Notes: generated by a model not told the origin, from the sequence alone. A stretch of 64,000 bases of DNA from Suillus spraguei (GCA_016800925.1 JABCPU010000256.1:33344-97343); one strand, 5' to 3'. Shown: positions 47,006-59,633, counted from the first letter of the stretch. Made by a program: numbers and translations.

Positions 47006-48609
47006 TGACACGCACCAAACTGGTCTGGTGCATGGCTGACTAAGCACTACTGCAGCTGAAAAATAGTACCAGGACTATAATAGCTTAGTGTTCCTCTATT
47101 CAGAAATCAATCCATGACACAGAATCGAAAGTTTCTTTTTGCTCGTAAAAGTTTGCTTATTATTTCTAATTCATTTTTTCATGGGTGTGTTTATGTATGT
47201 TTGGCTACAGAAACTACTTCATAATATTCCCACAGATGTCAGGTGACCCCAGCAAAATAATTACATAGAGTTACCCTGCAGAGAAACTCATGAAACACAT
47301 TATGATTCACTCGCGTCATTTCTATACATCTACAAAAAAGTGCAGATTTATGCTTCAAATATTACATAATTGATATTCCTCCTAGGATAGCCACTAATAG
47401 TCACCTGATCTCAAATTTATGCATAGCCATTGATATCCCACATGACTTCTTCTCACACCCTTGAGCATATTACAAATCAACTATGGCAATATTCAATAAA
47501 TAGGGTAGGTCAGCACCCCTACAAAAATGTGGGAAAACAGTAGCATAGCCATTCATTTTGTCTATATAAGACCCACCTTTTTGTCAATAAAAAAGGAGAG
47601 ATTTTCTCCCCCTCAGAAATATAACTGAGAGTGAAGTGTGACCAGCACTATCAGCACACTGTCAAGAACATTGTCAACAACAGTAAGATTGGAAGTCTAC
47701 TCTGTGAGATAGCACTACCTTGAGCTCACTGTGCTCAACAACTAGCAAGACCCTGAGCTCACTGTGTCTGACAACCAGCAAGACAACAAATTTTTTTTCT
47801 TTGACAAATTCATTCTAGTTTCTTTCATCATCTTCCTCTCTGTTTTTCTTTCTCTGTTGTCTGTTTCCTTGCTTCTGTTTCTTTTGAATTTTTCTCTTTT
47901 CTTCTTTTTCTTTGATCACTGGTCTCTCTCTCTTTTTCAAAGTTTGTTGGTGCTAAGTGTCCTTGTGTTTCTAATATTTGTGTTGTCTCTTTAGTCCATC
48001 TAAGGCCAGAGTAGCTTAGTGGGAGAGACTTCAGAAGTTGATAGCAACACTCTATCTCATGCATCTGAGTAGCGATACTGAGTTAAGGTCTTCACTGACT
48101 GATAGACTCTAGTTATTGAAAGGGGACTTGGTATTGAAATCCAAGGACGTCCGTTCCTGCTAACTGCTTAATACTCATAGTGAGTTCCTTGGCAGCAGGA
48201 TCAATAGTAAGCTAGAAGATCTCTGAAGTAGTGACTAGTCTTGACCAGGGATCCTACCTGTTTGTCTGAGAAGGTGATTGTTGTAACTTCCCACAAATTC
48301 CGGTAGCACAGTTGTTGCAAAACACCTGCATTCCATCAGAGAGAGTGATTTGGCCAGTTATTTTTGTTTCTTAGTTTGTTTGACTTCTGTGTTTTTCTTT
48401 GAAGTTTAGTTGTTTCGAGAATCTTTGTCATTGTCCAAAAGTTTGCTGATCTCACAGAAGTGACTCATTTGCTGACCGTAGCCTGGGGAACATAAACAGC
48501 CACCCACGTACAACCACGTTATCAGTCATTGGTATTTGTCTGAATCACTGACCGTGGAGATATTTGGTTTTATAGGTCTTTATCTATAGATCATCTATCT
48601 AAGAAGACA
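47006..48609 (+). repeat. 5' LTR
   Basis: 1,604 bp, TG...CA ends, nearly identical to the inverted copy 61,745-63,344 and very similar to the shorter 3' LTR. Contains the element's promoter (TATATAAG at 47,563) and an AATAAA near 47,584. Confidence 0.93.
47563..47570 (+). promoter_or_regulatory. LTR promoter TATA box
   Basis: TATATAAG within the 5' LTR, about 1.17 kb before the gag start; the same motif occurs in the other two LTR copies. AATAAA follows about 15 bases later. Confidence 0.55.
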
Positions 48610-48613
48610 TTAT

Positions 48614-48631
48614 TGGAGCCCACCGCGAGGG
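48614..48631 (+). other. Primer-binding site
   Basis: TGGAGCCCACCGCGAGGG starts four bases after the LTR end. TGG complements the tRNA CCA end, as expected for tRNA-primed reverse transcription. Which tRNA it matches cannot be settled here. Confidence 0.7.
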
Positions 48632-48731
48632 TTTGGTTTATTTTTTTACGCTCCTCAAGCACATTCAGACCAGTCTTATTGTTGTTGACCCACACACTTT
48701 CACTAAATCATAGCCCCTATCTATTGTCATC

Positions 48732-51700
48732 ATGAATCCAACAGCAAACCCAGGTGCAGCTGTAGCTGCTCAAATTCAACAAGCCGCTCCTGCAAATCCT
48801 CCAGTTGCTCCTGTGCAAGTAGTGCAACCTTACCAAATACCTCTTATCTTACCTTTGCCAGGAGGGAAGCATGCCCCTGAGAAGTTCAAGGGTAAGTATA
48901 ACCAAGTCAAGAGATTTCTTCGTCACTATGAGACATTATGTACCCAGTACCAGATAGCCACCGATCGGGAAAAATGCGAGAATGTTACCCTGTATTGTTC
49001 ATCACGTATCACTCGACTCATAGAAATATTGCCACACTATAGAAACAATGATTGGGCTGGATTGAAGGCAGACTTTCTCAGCTTCTTTGATGCAGACAAA
49101 GATGCCAAGAGGTACAAAGTTCGCAGCCTGGTTAGCTTTGTCAACAAACACCGCACTGCCTCTATACGAACATTGTCAGAGTGGAAGAAGTATACACGAG
49201 AATTTGTTGCCATAGGAGGGTGGCTGCTTGCTAAAAATAAGATTTCGAGCAATGACCATGCCACCTATTTTTGGAAAGGGATTCCCAAGGCATTACGTGC
49301 CAAAATTGAAACACGATTAATGGCACCTACACCCTTGAGGGATATGACCACTCCTTTCCCTTTTGAAGAAGTGTCACAGGCTGCAGAGAAAATTTTGCAA
49401 CGAGATCGCTTCGATACTGATTTAGTATACTCAGATACTGAAGATTCAGATAGTGAAAATTCAAATAGTGACACTGACTCAGAATCAGAATCAAGTACAG
49501 ACTCAGAGGAGGAGCACTGGAAGAAAGCGAAATCTTCAAAGAGAGCAAAGCACAAAAAGCACTCATCTGTGAGCAAGCCCATCGTCCGTAAGACTCGCTT
49601 TGAAGATTCCAGCTCTGAGGAAGATGAAACTCCTATTGTCAAAACTCGCAAAGCAGTGCAAAGGCAACGTGCCAAGTCAACTTCCCATGAGGAAGTTGAG
49701 AATCTAATTCAGCAACTTGGAAGGATGAGGATAGGTGATGCTAATTATAGCACCCTGTACTACAAAGCAATCACTCTTGATCCAGCAGTAAAGGATATCA
49801 TTGAAAGCCCATTAGAAAGAAAGAAGAGAGAACAAGAAATGGGAATACGAGATTCTAGATTTCCTAGTGCCAGATTCACACCAAGGAACAATGGTTTTGG
49901 AGTGAATAACATTGGGAGTAGTGCTAATAATAGGTACCAAAGTGCTAACAACCGAAATACTAATCCTAATACTAGCTACTCTACTAACTACCCCACTAAC
50001 TCATCTGCATGCTTTGGCTGTGGAGAGATAGGGCATGGGTTAGTAGGATGTCCAGTGATAGGGAAACTACTTACAGAAGGAGCCTTGAGGAAGTCGGATA
50101 ATGGAAGGATCATGTTGCCAAACGGAGCACCCCTAAGGCGATGGGGGACAGAATCATTAGCGACAGCATACGAAAACTGGAAGGAATCAGCATCCACTCA
50201 CTTTATTACATGGGCGGAGGTAGAGAATGCGAGTGAAGAGGAGGAAGAGCGTGAAAACTGTTGGGCATTAGGATACATGAGTAATGAAGAAAGTGAAGAA
50301 GAAGTAAAGACTTACCCAGTCTATAGGACTCCGAAGGAAGGAACACGAAGGAGAAACGAAGTGTTTGATGGAGTCTACCCTTCGAAAGGGCGAGACGTGA
50401 GAGAAGAACTAAAGAAAGAACAGCGTCAGCGTTACGAATTAAGAGGAGATAGGATGTACGGACCTGTGGGCAGACAGCACCCTGCAAAACCAGTAGAGGG
50501 TCTGACGGTCGAGAAGCCGGCGCAGTCGAAAGCACCAGTGCCCGAGGCACGAGAAGTTAAAGTAGTAGAACCTAAGAAAAAGTCTGAATCAGTAAGTATA
50601 CCCCAGGGAAACCCCAGGGAAGAACAATGGAACATACCTCTAGGAGCAATGAGAGCTCCAGAACAAGAAGGTAAGACGCGAGAAGGAAAAGAAAGAAGGG
50701 ACGAACCGAAAAAGGGAAAGGCGCGAGACAATGCGTCAACCATACAACCTGCTGATGAGCAGGCGCGGTATGATGGACAGGACGACGACGTCGTCATGGA
50801 AGACGAACCTATGGAAAAAGTAAAGGTCAGGGAGCAGGGACGAAGGCAGGACAAGAAGAATCAAAAGGACATACCGAAGGGGAGGGAAATGCCTCAGAAG
50901 CAGGCGGATCAAACGATCGATACTCGATCGGGTATCCGAAGATCAGAATTAGCTGATGGAATCAATGCTAAATTAGTACTAAGCCGAATACTAAACGTAC
51001 CTGTAGAACTTACTGCGGGAGAGATCTTGGGCGTATCTAAGGAGTTGTCGGGGCTGTTGGCCGAGTCGATCAGACCCAAAACAATGACAAGAAAGGAAAC
51101 TCACCTAGTATTTGACCCGAACGAAGGGAGTGAGAATACAGCGGAAGGATTTAACGTGATGGGAAGTTCCGAATCACCATCAAAAGGTGCGTTAATAGAA
51201 TTACCAATCAAAATTCACGGGAACAGTCTTAAAGCGGTAATTGATACCGGCAGTCAGCTAAATATAGTATCAGAGCACATGTATGAGAAATTCATTAAGC
51301 TCCCGATCAATAGGAGTAAAACTTTAGTACTACATGATGCAAATGGCGGTACAGGACATCTTAAGGGTCTGGTTTCTCAGGTACCCGTAAAAATAGGCTC
51401 AGTACTTACAGTAGCCGACATATATGTAGGGGACTCGGTCCCATTTGATATTTTATTGGGAAGGCCTTGGCAAACTCACAATACAGTATCTATACACGAG
51501 CGCCCTACAGGCACATGGCTCGAATTCGGAAATAGTCCTACTAACGACGATATATCCGAAGTGTTAGTGGTTCCTTCCAAATACGGAAAGAAGCGGGACA
51601 ACGGTGCAAAAGGCTGGAGTATTACATGTGCGGGTATCGCCGGCAACAGCGCAGCACACCAAATGAATTCTAAAAATAGTACTTACCTCATTACGGGGGT

Positions 51701-53762
51701 AATAGAAGCATCAGATACTGACGGAGAATCTCAGCTGCGCAAGTACAACCCACAGAGGAAATTGGTAGACATATCACGCAGAACTATAGGTAGCATTGAA
51801 GCAATAGAGGCCTTACAGTTAATAAAAACGTTAAAGGAAAGTGTAGTTACAAGAGCTATAAAAGAAACTACAATATTCAAGGGACCTACCAGAACTCGGC
51901 CCATCATGTCTCCCATCCATTCCATTACACTCTTCCAGCCCAATCCGGCTATGATCGAGTACGCCGGATCTAACGCTAAGCAACCGATGGTCCACCCTGG
52001 GCATCACTCCTTTCGGCACACGGCCAACGTGCAGTTTACACATTCCATTAATGGAAATCACGAGGCTGATTACTTAGCATTGAATGCCTCGCAGTTTTCT
52101 AAAATTAGGAACGAAGCCAGGCACATCGTAGATTACGTTCCAAATATAGTAGTACATGCAAATTTCGCCGCTCAAGATGTAATATCTCAAAGCGGCAACG
52201 TACTTATACCTGCCTTCGAGCTTCCGATCGACGCAAGACAAATTCGATCACCTACTCCCCTTGCCTTCGCCAAGCGACTCACGCCTGGCCCGTTCTTCAA
52301 AGCCTACGACGCAGCAGTCAAGCGCTCTATGGGCCTTGGCTCTACCCTCCTACCCGCTATCGACTTCAACGACCTCGCCCACATGGCGCCTGCCGACATC
52401 TTAGAGTTCCCAGGAGCAAACACCCTCGGGAACGGCGCTTCATTTCCGGCCGCAGATCCATCAAGTGCCCTTGCGCCCAAGATATTGCCTCTTACCCCCG
52501 ACGACCTTAAGGACTTCAAGGACGAGACAGCATCCCGCCGGTCCCTGGAGAGAGAAGTAAAAGAGAGTATGGGTGTAGAAGAGAGTATGAAGAGGAAGGA
52601 GGTATCTACTACAGTGTCTCTACCTACGCCGCCCAGGGTATGCATCACCAGGCCCTCTCCATCTCTTCCCTCTAACACCCTGACCCAGACGCCCAAGGCT
52701 TCAGAGGCGAAGGTCGCCTCTGAAGCCACGCTCTTCCACCAAGCCCTTGTTGTCAAGACATGGCTCGTTGCCCTCAATAAAAGCGCCGCTGCGTTTGGGC
52801 ACACGAAGTCGAGCTCAACGGTCCCAGAGGAGGAACTCTCGGACGACGACTTGTTCCTTGACTGCAGTAACTCTTCCTCGTCCTGTGCCGACGAAGAGGA
52901 GGACGCCGTCTTCCTGCCCTCTGCGCAGCCCGTATCCACCAAGCTTGCTCCTCGTGCCACCCTCACGCACATCAAGAAGCTCGCAGAGGATATCTCTGAC
53001 CCCTGGTCGCGTAAATATATTCCCCAGCTCGTCTCTTCCCTTACCTTTACTCAAGATGCTGAGGCGCTTGAGGAGCCCGACCCAGACAACGACATCTTCG
53101 ACCGACTCGCGCCTGTCCCATTCGGCCTCTCTTACAGCGACCAGACCTACCAGCGTCTCCCCTTCCACGGCCACTACGACCCTATCTCCTCCCAGCGTCT
53201 TACCTCCCTCTGCAAATTCCTAACCGGTATCATGGCGTCTCATGCCGTCTGCGAGCTCGGGCTTGAGCACGCGGCGTTTTACACTACCCGCCCTAGCTGC
53301 ATCTATCACTACGACACCTTGACTTACGAGGCACACGTCCCACGAGGCAGGAGCCGCCTCTACCGTCGCATCGAGGAACTCAAGACTATGCGCTCCGCCG
53401 CACGCACCATCCTTCAGCTCACCCATGGCACCCTTACTCCAGTACAGTCCCAGGAGAGCATGCAGGATCAGATGATCCTCATCATTGTGGATGGTGTGCG
53501 CTGCATCCCAGCAACCGTCACTCGCGCTACTTTCTTCATGCAGCTATGCCCTCTGCTAACCCACTCTTCACTCTCGAGGAGGTCGCGTTTTTGCGCACAG
53601 CTGCAGGATTTTTTAGGTTCTTTGGGCATTTCACTCTCGCAGACTCTATTGACGACTTACTCCAAAGCTTCCTCCCTGACGAGGACGTCGTTCACACCTT
53701 ACTCCAGCACTACTTACTCGACGATCTTCACGGGACGGGCGTGGAAGCTTCCACAAGCATGA
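48732..53762 (+). CDS. Gag-protease polyprotein with long C-terminal extension
   Basis: 1,676-codon ORF of the retrotransposon. Residues about 35-210 form a Gag capsid-like region. About 235-285 is an acidic-serine then lysine-rich linker. A CCHC zinc knuckle ([14 protein letters not shown]) lies near 425, and a charged disordered stretch spans 480-740. An aspartic protease follows with [10 protein letters not shown] near 836 and a closing DILLGRPW near 912. About 700 further residues match no domain I recognise. From about 52,230 codon choice shifts to C-ending codons and GC rises. The last about 70 residues are out of frame: the overlapping ORF 53,546-53,845 ([20 protein letters not shown]...) looks like the true end, implying a one-base indel near 53,545. 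Confidence 0.85.
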   Translation: MNPTANPGAAVAAQIQQAAPANPPVAPVQVVQPYQIPLILPLPGGKHAPEKFKGKYNQVKRFLRHYETLCTQYQIATDREKCENVTLYCSSRITRLIEILPHYRNNDWAGLKADFLSFFDADKDAKRYKVRSLVSFVNKHRTASIRTLSEWKKYTREFVAIGGWLLAKNKISSNDHATYFWKGIPKALRAKIETRLMAPTPLRDMTTPFPFEEVSQAAEKILQRDRFDTDLVYSDTEDSDSENSNSDTDSESESSTDSEEEHWKKAKSSKRAKHKKHSSVSKPIVRKTRFEDSSSEEDETPIVKTRKAVQRQRAKSTSHEEVENLIQQLGRMRIGDANYSTLYYKAITLDPAVKDIIESPLERKKREQEMGIRDSRFPSARFTPRNNGFGVNNIGSSANNRYQSANNRNTNPNTSYSTNYPTNSSACFGCGEIGHGLVGCPVIGKLLTEGALRKSDNGRIMLPNGAPLRRWGTESLATAYENWKESASTHFITWAEVENASEEEEERENCWALGYMSNEESEEEVKTYPVYRTPKEGTRRRNEVFDGVYPSKGRDVREELKKEQRQRYELRGDRMYGPVGRQHPAKPVEGLTVEKPAQSKAPVPEAREVKVVEPKKKSESVSIPQGNPREEQWNIPLGAMRAPEQEGKTREGKERRDEPKKGKARDNASTIQPADEQARYDGQDDDVVMEDEPMEKVKVREQGRRQDKKNQKDIPKGREMPQKQADQTIDTRSGIRRSELADGINAKLVLSRILNVPVELTAGEILGVSKELSGLLAESIRPKTMTRKETHLVFDPNEGSENTAEGFNVMGSSESPSKGALIELPIKIHGNSLKAVIDTGSQLNIVSEHMYEKFIKLPINRSKTLVLHDANGGTGHLKGLVSQVPVKIGSVLTVADIYVGDSVPFDILLGRPWQTHNTVSIHERPTGTWLEFGNSPTNDDISEVLVVPSKYGKKRDNGAKGWSITCAGIAGNSAAHQMNSKNSTYLITGVIEASDTDGESQLRKYNPQRKLVDISRRTIGSIEAIEALQLIKTLKESVVTRAIKETTIFKGPTRTRPIMSPIHSITLFQPNPAMIEYAGSNAKQPMVHPGHHSFRHTANVQFTHSINGNHEADYLALNASQFSKIRNEARHIVDYVPNIVVHANFAAQDVISQSGNVLIPAFELPIDARQIRSPTPLAFAKRLTPGPFFKAYDAAVKRSMGLGSTLLPAIDFNDLAHMAPADILEFPGANTLGNGASFPAADPSSALAPKILPLTPDDLKDFKDETASRRSLEREVKESMGVEESMKRKEVSTTVSLPTPPRVCITRPSPSLPSNTLTQTPKASEAKVASEATLFHQALVVKTWLVALNKSAAAFGHTKSSSTVPEEELSDDDLFLDCSNSSSSCADEEEDAVFLPSAQPVSTKLAPRATLTHIKKLAEDISDPWSRKYIPQLVSSLTFTQDAEALEEPDPDNDIFDRLAPVPFGLSYSDQTYQRLPFHGHYDPISSQRLTSLCKFLTGIMASHAVCELGLEHAAFYTTRPSCIYHYDTLTYEAHVPRGRSRLYRRIEELKTMRSAARTILQLTHGTLTPVQSQESMQDQMILIIVDGVRCIPATVTRATFFMQLCPLLTHSSLSRRSRFCAQLQDFLGSLGISLSQTLLTTYSKASSLTRTSFTPYSSTTYSTIFTGRAWKLPQA

Positions 53763-53845
53763 ACCATGTCTTGTCAGTAACAGAGTCCAAGTACGAGCGT
53801 TCCTCTCCTCGTTTTGAACGCAACGGCCCTTACTTCTTAGAATAG

Positions 53846-54685
53846 ATACTGGAGAGCATCTCGAGTCTTTGGACAGCAGTAGTGTTTATGTACTAGTATA
53901 TTTGTATTGTCGTGTGCTTATGCTTTTTTTGTTACATTCTACTATAGCGGGTCTGCTTGTTCCTGTCGCCTGCTTGTCCATGTGACTGTTTGTATCCGCC
54001 TGTCTGCTTGTACTTACTGACATATGTCTGATGCTGTTTACTGTCTGTTCCTGTGCCTATGGTACCTACTACGTATGTGTACGAAATGTATAACTACTTG
54101 TCGTCGAAAGTTTGTGCAATGAGTCTATTTTTGGCTGTATACAATTGGACCCTTAAGAATCTCGACCGATTTAGCATCAAGAATCACGCGAACACACCCC
54201 CCCTTTTTTTTAGTCAAAAGCTTCGCGCAGCTAACACATGAAACAAAACATAAGTCTTAAGCAAAACAAGAGTGTTAAAAAGCCTTAAAAACTCTATAAG
54301 TTATGAACCTATTGGTTGAACAACTAGACCCTATGAATTATCCTATGCCACATGTTCATCTAATTCAACAAAGCCTATCCTTCAGCCAAAGAAGCTCGAA
54401 AGCTTAGATAGTTCACAAACCTGTCAAGCAAAACACGAACCACCTTGCCTGCCAGCCTTAGGGGTAGTATACATAAACTAGTATAAATTCACTGGTGAAA
54501 TACATATACCTAAGCAGAAACCAAACTAAGATCAGCGGTAGTAGTCCACAAGACCCAAGATTATTACGGGAGTATTACGACATTCACTCTAGTCTAGTTG
54601 TGTGAGAAAGAATCAGGGTAGACCTATATAATACATTGCCAACCCAACAGCCTATACCCGGTCCGAGGAACTGAACTCCACAAGA
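53846..54685. other. Non-coding spacer between gag-protease and reverse transcriptase
   Basis: About 840 bp with stops in all frames and no domain. Gag-pro and pol are therefore not joined by simple frameshifting; pol may need a spliced or subgenomic RNA, or internal initiation at the ATG at 54,686. Unusual for Ty3-type elements. Confidence 0.5.
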
Positions 54686-57209
54686 ATGCAGCAAATGGCA
54701 AAGGAGACTACGAGTTCTGGATTATATGTGCGAGCCAGTGATACCCCTATAAATTGTGAATCAGGAGGACAAAATAAGGAGGAAGAGGTAACCATATGGA
54801 TTGGGAGTATCACAGAACACTTCGAGCCTGGAGACTCCATATGGACAATGACCCTAGAAGACCAAGAGAGTGATGGGCTATTTTGGATCCCTGACGATGA
54901 TTTGGACAATGATCTGGACCGCCCAGGTGATGCTAGCTCACTTACCATGTATAAACGAGTAGATAAGAAGGTACGGCCTGTTCCTGGAGTGTTCCCCCAA
55001 GAAGCTCAAGTAGTTCGGCAAATCCCGACTGACCCCTTAGCCACCCTTATACCCCTATCTCCAAATCCTCCAGAAGTGATTCCCACCAAGAAACTCACTG
55101 CAGAACGATTGGAAGCTCTCAAGATCAATTCCACAGGATTCTTACGACCAGAAGAGGAGAAACTATTTCGACACATTATGTGGTTACACCAGGATGCATT
55201 AGCTTTTGAAGATACAGATAGGGGTACTCTGAAGGAATCATACTTTTCCCCATACATTATTCCTACCATCCCACATATCCCATGGGAATATAAGAACATT
55301 CTAATTCCTCCAGGAATACGAAGCAAGGTCATAGAAGTATTGAAATTAAAGATAGAGGCAGGAGTTTATGAACCAAGTCAATCCGCATACCGATCACGAT
55401 GGTTCTGTGTAGTCAAGAAGAATGGAAAGCTGAGGATAGTTCATGACCTTCAGCCACTCAACAAGGTCACTATTCGTGATGCAGGTCTACCTCCTATTCT
55501 TGATGATTTTGTGGAGCCATTTGCAGGAGCCCAGTGTTACACTGTGTTCGATTTATTTTGGGGATTTGATGCCAGGAAATTGCACCCACAAAGCAGAGAT
55601 CTTACTGCATTCTTGACACCCCTGGGACTGCTTCATATCACTTCACTCCCCACTGGATTCACCAACTCTCCTGCTGAATTTCAGAACTGTATGACTTTTG
55701 TGCTCAAAGAAGAAATTCCTGAAAAAGCCAACATCTTCATAGATGACCTCCCTATCAAAGGACCTACAAGCATATTTCCTGATGAGCATGGTCAACCTGA
55801 AGTCCTGCCTGAGAATCCAGGCATTCGCAAATTTATTTGGCTTCATGCTCTAGATGTTCAACGAATTATGCATCGTATCAAGGAGGCCGGTGCCACATTC
55901 TCAGCCCTCAAAATTCAGCTATGCCTTCCTCAAGTACTGATTGTTGGACAAACATGTACCCCTGAAGGGAGGATCCCTGATAAAACAAAGGTAGACAAGA
56001 TCCTTAATTGGCCTGATCTAAAAACTCCAAAGGAAGCTAGAGCATTTCTAGGATTATGTGGCACTGTTCGCATATGGATTCCAGGATACTCCACACTAGC
56101 CAGACCCCTGAGTGAGTTGTGGAGGAAGGACATTGAATTTGTCTGGGATGAAAGAAGGAAAGAAGCTTTTGAAACATTAAAAAAGCTAGTTGCTTCAGCA
56201 CCAGCTCTCAGATCAATTGACTATACCTCAGATCGCCCAGTTACCTTATCAGTGGACTCAAGCTATATGGCAGCTGGGATTATCTTATCTCAAGAGGATG
56301 AACAAGGACGTAAGCGACCTGCAAGATATGGGTCATTACCCTTCAATGAGGTGGAATCCCGATATTCGCAACCGAAGTTAGAACTGTATGGACTTTACCG
56401 AGCACTCTGTCATTTCCGCCTTTACATCATTGGTGTGAAAGTTCTCCATGTGGAAGTAGATGCCAAATATATCAAAGGGATGTTAAATGAGCCTGATCTT
56501 CAGCCAAATGCAGCTATTAACCGTGGATCCAAGGAATCCTGCTCTTCGATTTCACACTCATTCACGTACCTGCCACTAAATTCAAGGGACCTGACGCATT
56601 GTCCAGAAGAGGTTTAGGAGAAGGAGAAAGTATTGATCCTCAAGATGATACATGGTTAGATGAATTAGCCTTATATGGTAGTACATCCCAGGCTTGTCTT
56701 AATACCACGGTCTTGGCACCAGGAAGGAAGGTATCTTCTCAGGCAGTATTCATTGGAACAGGACATCAGGAAAAGAATCTAAGGGACATGTTCAAGTTCC
56801 TAACCACTCTAGAAACACCCTTATTCGAAACCATCTCAGCAAAGAAGAGATTTCTGAAGAAGGCTGTCAAGTTCTTTGTGCAGAATGGAAGAATGTATAA
56901 AAAGATGCAGGATAGACCACCACTTTTGGTAATATTTGATCCGGAGAAGCGTGCGACAATTCTCAATCAGGCACATGAAGAGCTTGGACACAGGGGTGAG
57001 GCAGCCACATGGGAAACAGTTCGGCTCCGATTTTTCTGGCCATACTTGTTTGCAGATGTACGACATCATGTACAGTCGTGTCACCCCTGCCAAATCCGGA
57101 GTACCACTAAAATGCATATTCCTATCACAATCTCCACTCCCTCCACAATCTTTGTGAAAATCTACATTGATATCATGCATATGCCCCGGCTCAAGGATTC
57201 AAGTATATT
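54686..57209 (+). pseudogene. Pol: reverse transcriptase, RNase H and integrase N-terminus, frameshifted
   Basis: ORF 54,686-56,617 carries the RT motifs LRIVHDLQPLN, FDLFWGFDA (first catalytic Asp, about residue 288), LPTGFTNSPAEFQ and FIDD (about 351). RNase H follows with SVDSS, KLELYGL and EVDAKY (from about 523). A one-base loss near 56,523 closes the frame; the next ORF (56,599-57,216) continues with the RNase H end (PDALSRRGL in the original frame) and the integrase zinc-binding HEELGH...CHPC (about 56,975-57,090). It then reaches the first integrase Asp (YIDIMHMP, about 57,170), followed by a second one-base loss near 57,187. FIDD in place of YxDD is a tolerated variant. Either a decayed copy or under-corrected sequence. 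Confidence 0.85.
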
Positions 57210-58106
57210 GTGTTAGCGAGAGATGACCTGTCCCGCTACGTAGAAGGACGAGCCTTAAGAGCACCCACTGCCAAGACTCTCAGCAAGTTTTTTTGGGAAG
57301 ATCTATATTGCAGATATGGAGCCATAGGGCAGGTAACCACTGATAATGGGCCAGAAGTACAAGGTGCATTTTCGGCACTTATGGACAAAGTAAACATCCC
57401 ACATGTCACAATCTCGCCCTATAATTCCCAGGCTAATGGAGTAGTTGAAAGAGGACATTTCACATTGCGAGAAGCACTAGTCAAATCATGTGGTGATAAT
57501 CTTACGCAATGGCCTCAGAAGATCCCTCAAACCTTATTTGCAGACCGAGTTACCACTAGTCGGGTAACAGGATTCTCAGCATTCTTCCTAATTCATGGAG
57601 TACATCCCGTATTGCCATTTGACTTGGCAGAAGCAACATTCATGGTAGATGGTTTCATGAGTGAAATGACCTCAGCAGATCTGTTAGCACTACGAATACG
57701 CCAGCTGGAAAGACGCCCTGAAGATTTGGAGCAAGCAGCAGAAGCATTGAAAATGGCTCGGTGTAAATCCAAAGAACAATTTGAGAAAAGATATGCTAAA
57801 CGATTAAGGCAAGAAGTATACCATTCAGGTGATTTAGTTCTAGTACGAAATACCCGAATAGAGAAAGAACTAAATCGAAAGACCAAGCCCCGCTATCTTG
57901 GCCCATATATAGTGGAGCGGAGAACTCAGGGAGGGTCATATGTATTGAGTGAAATGGATGGTACAATATCCCGACGCGGAATAGCGGCCTTCAGACTCCT
58001 GCCCTATATAACCAGAAACTCCCAGCAATTTCAAGCACTTTCCCAGGGAATTGAAGAAGCTGAAGAAGAAAACCTTGTATCAGATCCCTATGGAGACCCC
58101 GAATAG
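57210..58106 (+). CDS. Integrase catalytic core and GPY/F region
   Basis: 298-codon ORF continuing integrase after the frameshift. It carries the second and third catalytic residues in TTDNGPEVQ (about 57,340) and NGVVERGH (about 57,440), then a helical linker and a GPY/F-type end (RYLGPYIVERR...GSYVLSEMDG). The first Asp lies upstream in the previous ORF, so this fragment alone cannot be active. No chromodomain is visible at the C-terminus. Confidence 0.85.
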   Translation: MLARDDLSRYVEGRALRAPTAKTLSKFFWEDLYCRYGAIGQVTTDNGPEVQGAFSALMDKVNIPHVTISPYNSQANGVVERGHFTLREALVKSCGDNLTQWPQKIPQTLFADRVTTSRVTGFSAFFLIHGVHPVLPFDLAEATFMVDGFMSEMTSADLLALRIRQLERRPEDLEQAAEALKMARCKSKEQFEKRYAKRLRQEVYHSGDLVLVRNTRIEKELNRKTKPRYLGPYIVERRTQGGSYVLSEMDGTISRRGIAAFRLLPYITRNSQQFQALSQGIEEAEEENLVSDPYGDPE

Positions 58107-58428
58107 TGAAACTAGTGATTCCCCACAACAGTTTAAGATTCGGCGACGGCAAGCTCGTAATAACCTACTCCACATTACTGCCAACTGGGTAGGACATGTA
58201 CTAGACAAACATACTCCAGGAATTGACCAGAACATTCTCTTGGAACCTGGAAATGCATACCTAACAGATCCTCTGAATACAGAAGAACAGAATACACTCC
58301 CTAACCAGCCTAATTGGACTTGCTCGGTCTGTGCTACCTTAGAGCGACAGGCCCAGAACATAGAAGCACGTCTCAAAGAGATCGAAAAAGCGGAGATACA
58401 ATCCTGGGTAACATTCCCACTAGACTAG
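58090..58428 (+). CDS. Small ORF after integrase
   Basis: About 110 codons in the +1 frame, overlapping the integrase end (the frame is open from 58,051; the first likely Met is near 58,090). It contains a CSVC pair and a charged coiled-coil-like tail (LERQAQNIEARLKEIEKAE). No known domain. It may be a genuine accessory ORF of the element. Confidence 0.35.
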   Translation: METPNSETSDSPQQFKIRRRQARNNLLHITANWVGHVLDKHTPGIDQNILLEPGNAYLTDPLNTEEQNTLPNQPNWTCSVCATLERQAQNIEARLKEIEKAEIQSWVTFPLD

Positions 58429-58459
58429 AAAATTTGTTATCTTGAGAAAGGTTTTACCG

Positions 58460-58690
58460 ATGGATCACATTTCGGCAGAAGAACGCTTGTTGCAAGAAAC
58501 CCAAGCTGCTTGTCTAGCTTTATTCATACACCATATACGTTGTTCTCATTTACATTTGTTTTCAGATTACTTACTGACTATAATCACACTATGGGACTTA
58601 GGATACAAACGGCTTGTAAGGAGGCACTGTACTACATGTTACATTTTATTCCGTTGGTTGCTGCGTGCGGAGGATCAAATAATTGAATAA
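58460..58690 (+). CDS. Small ORF in the 3' region of the retrotransposon
   Basis: About 76 codons from MDHISAEERLLQET to AEDQIIE, Leu/His-rich with hydrophobic stretches. Not recognised; could be chance. Confidence 0.25.
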   Translation: MDHISAEERLLQETQAACLALFIHHIRCSHLHLFSDYLLTIITLWDLGYKRLVRRHCTTCYILFRWLLRAEDQIIE

Positions 58691-59007
58691 AAAGGCTCCC
58701 AAACTTAAAAAGATAACTGAATCTTAATTTCGGCAGAAGATATTATGAAGTATACCTTAAAAGTTAAAATACCCTAGTGGCATTAATAAGGGACGTTACA
58801 TTTCAATTACCTCCCTAAAAGGGTTAATTACCAAACCTGTCAAACTTTCTTGACAGGTCAATCAGTGCCAAACCCTAAGGACCCTACTCAACATTTGTAT
58901 AAAGGACGCTGTAAAAAGCCTTCAAGTGTCCTTAGTTCTTGCTCAACCATAGCGCTACCCACTATCACTTATCTTCCAGAAAAAAATCTTTTTTTTTGCT
59001 CACAACT

Positions 59008-59633
59008 ATGTACTTCCGCCAACATCCTACTCCTGCCATACCATTTGTGGCTTTGGACCATCGGTCCCCCATCATTTACACAAGGCCGGTCAAATACACC
59101 GCGTATCCGACCATGAATGGGCATACCTATATACATGCGGATGCCACCGTCGCATCCTCTTTCACTAGGAAAAATTATAAGCATGGAGGATCAGTCACGC
59201 GATGGCTGAAATATTCCGGAAAAATCTCGCAAGTGTTGGTGCACTTTAAAGAACACCTAGTTGTCAATGTTACTCCGCTAGACATTGACCCAGATGACCC
59301 ATACCCTCGCCAACCTGTTCAGCTCACCTTGCCATTGGGAATCCTCACCTTCCCAGACACATTCGTCTTGCACGCTTGCTCAAGAAGTGCGCCAAGCGTC
59401 TTCCAACATACACAGAGGAGATTTCTGAGATACTCAACCGGCAATTGAAAGAATTACGGGATGTGCTTGAAGGAATGAGAGTTTTGGCACAATTGTTGAG
59501 GTGTATCAGGAGTCGCACCAGGCATCTGGTTCCAACTCTAACATCCCCAAAACTAGACAATACAAATCTCTTTGCATCACATATATCATTTGACAATCGT
59601 GCTTTGACTATAGTTCCCTATGCTTCCCTTTGA
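59008..59633 (+). CDS. Extra 3' ORF of the retrotransposon (frameshifted, unknown)
   Basis: ORF from MYFRQHPTP at 59,008 to 59,448 encodes a beta-rich-looking protein (FVALDHRSPIIYTRP, HADATVASSFTRK, LVVNVTPLDIDPDDP, LTLPLGILTFPDTF). A neighbouring frame, 59,376-59,633, continues with a helical segment (LPTYTEEISEILNRQLKEL), implying a one-base indel near 59,378. It lies where envelope-like or accessory genes sit in some LTR elements, but there is no signal peptide or transmembrane segment, so an envelope role is not supported. Confidence 0.45.

Noticed and set aside
47764..48064. ORFs in the LTR rich in Phe/Leu/Ser on one strand and Lys/Glu on the other (repeated at 62,289-62,589)
   Set aside because: Product of the T/C-rich tract in the LTR U3/U5 region; it appears in each LTR copy and is broken in the middle one.
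52304..52975. 223-codon minus-strand ORF inside gag-pro
   Set aside because: Shadow of the GC-rich plus-strand coding frame; no domain and no independent support.
58939..59448. Envelope-like gene of the retrotransposon
   Set aside because: No signal peptide, transmembrane helix or fusion-type motif seen; kept only as an ORF of unknown function.
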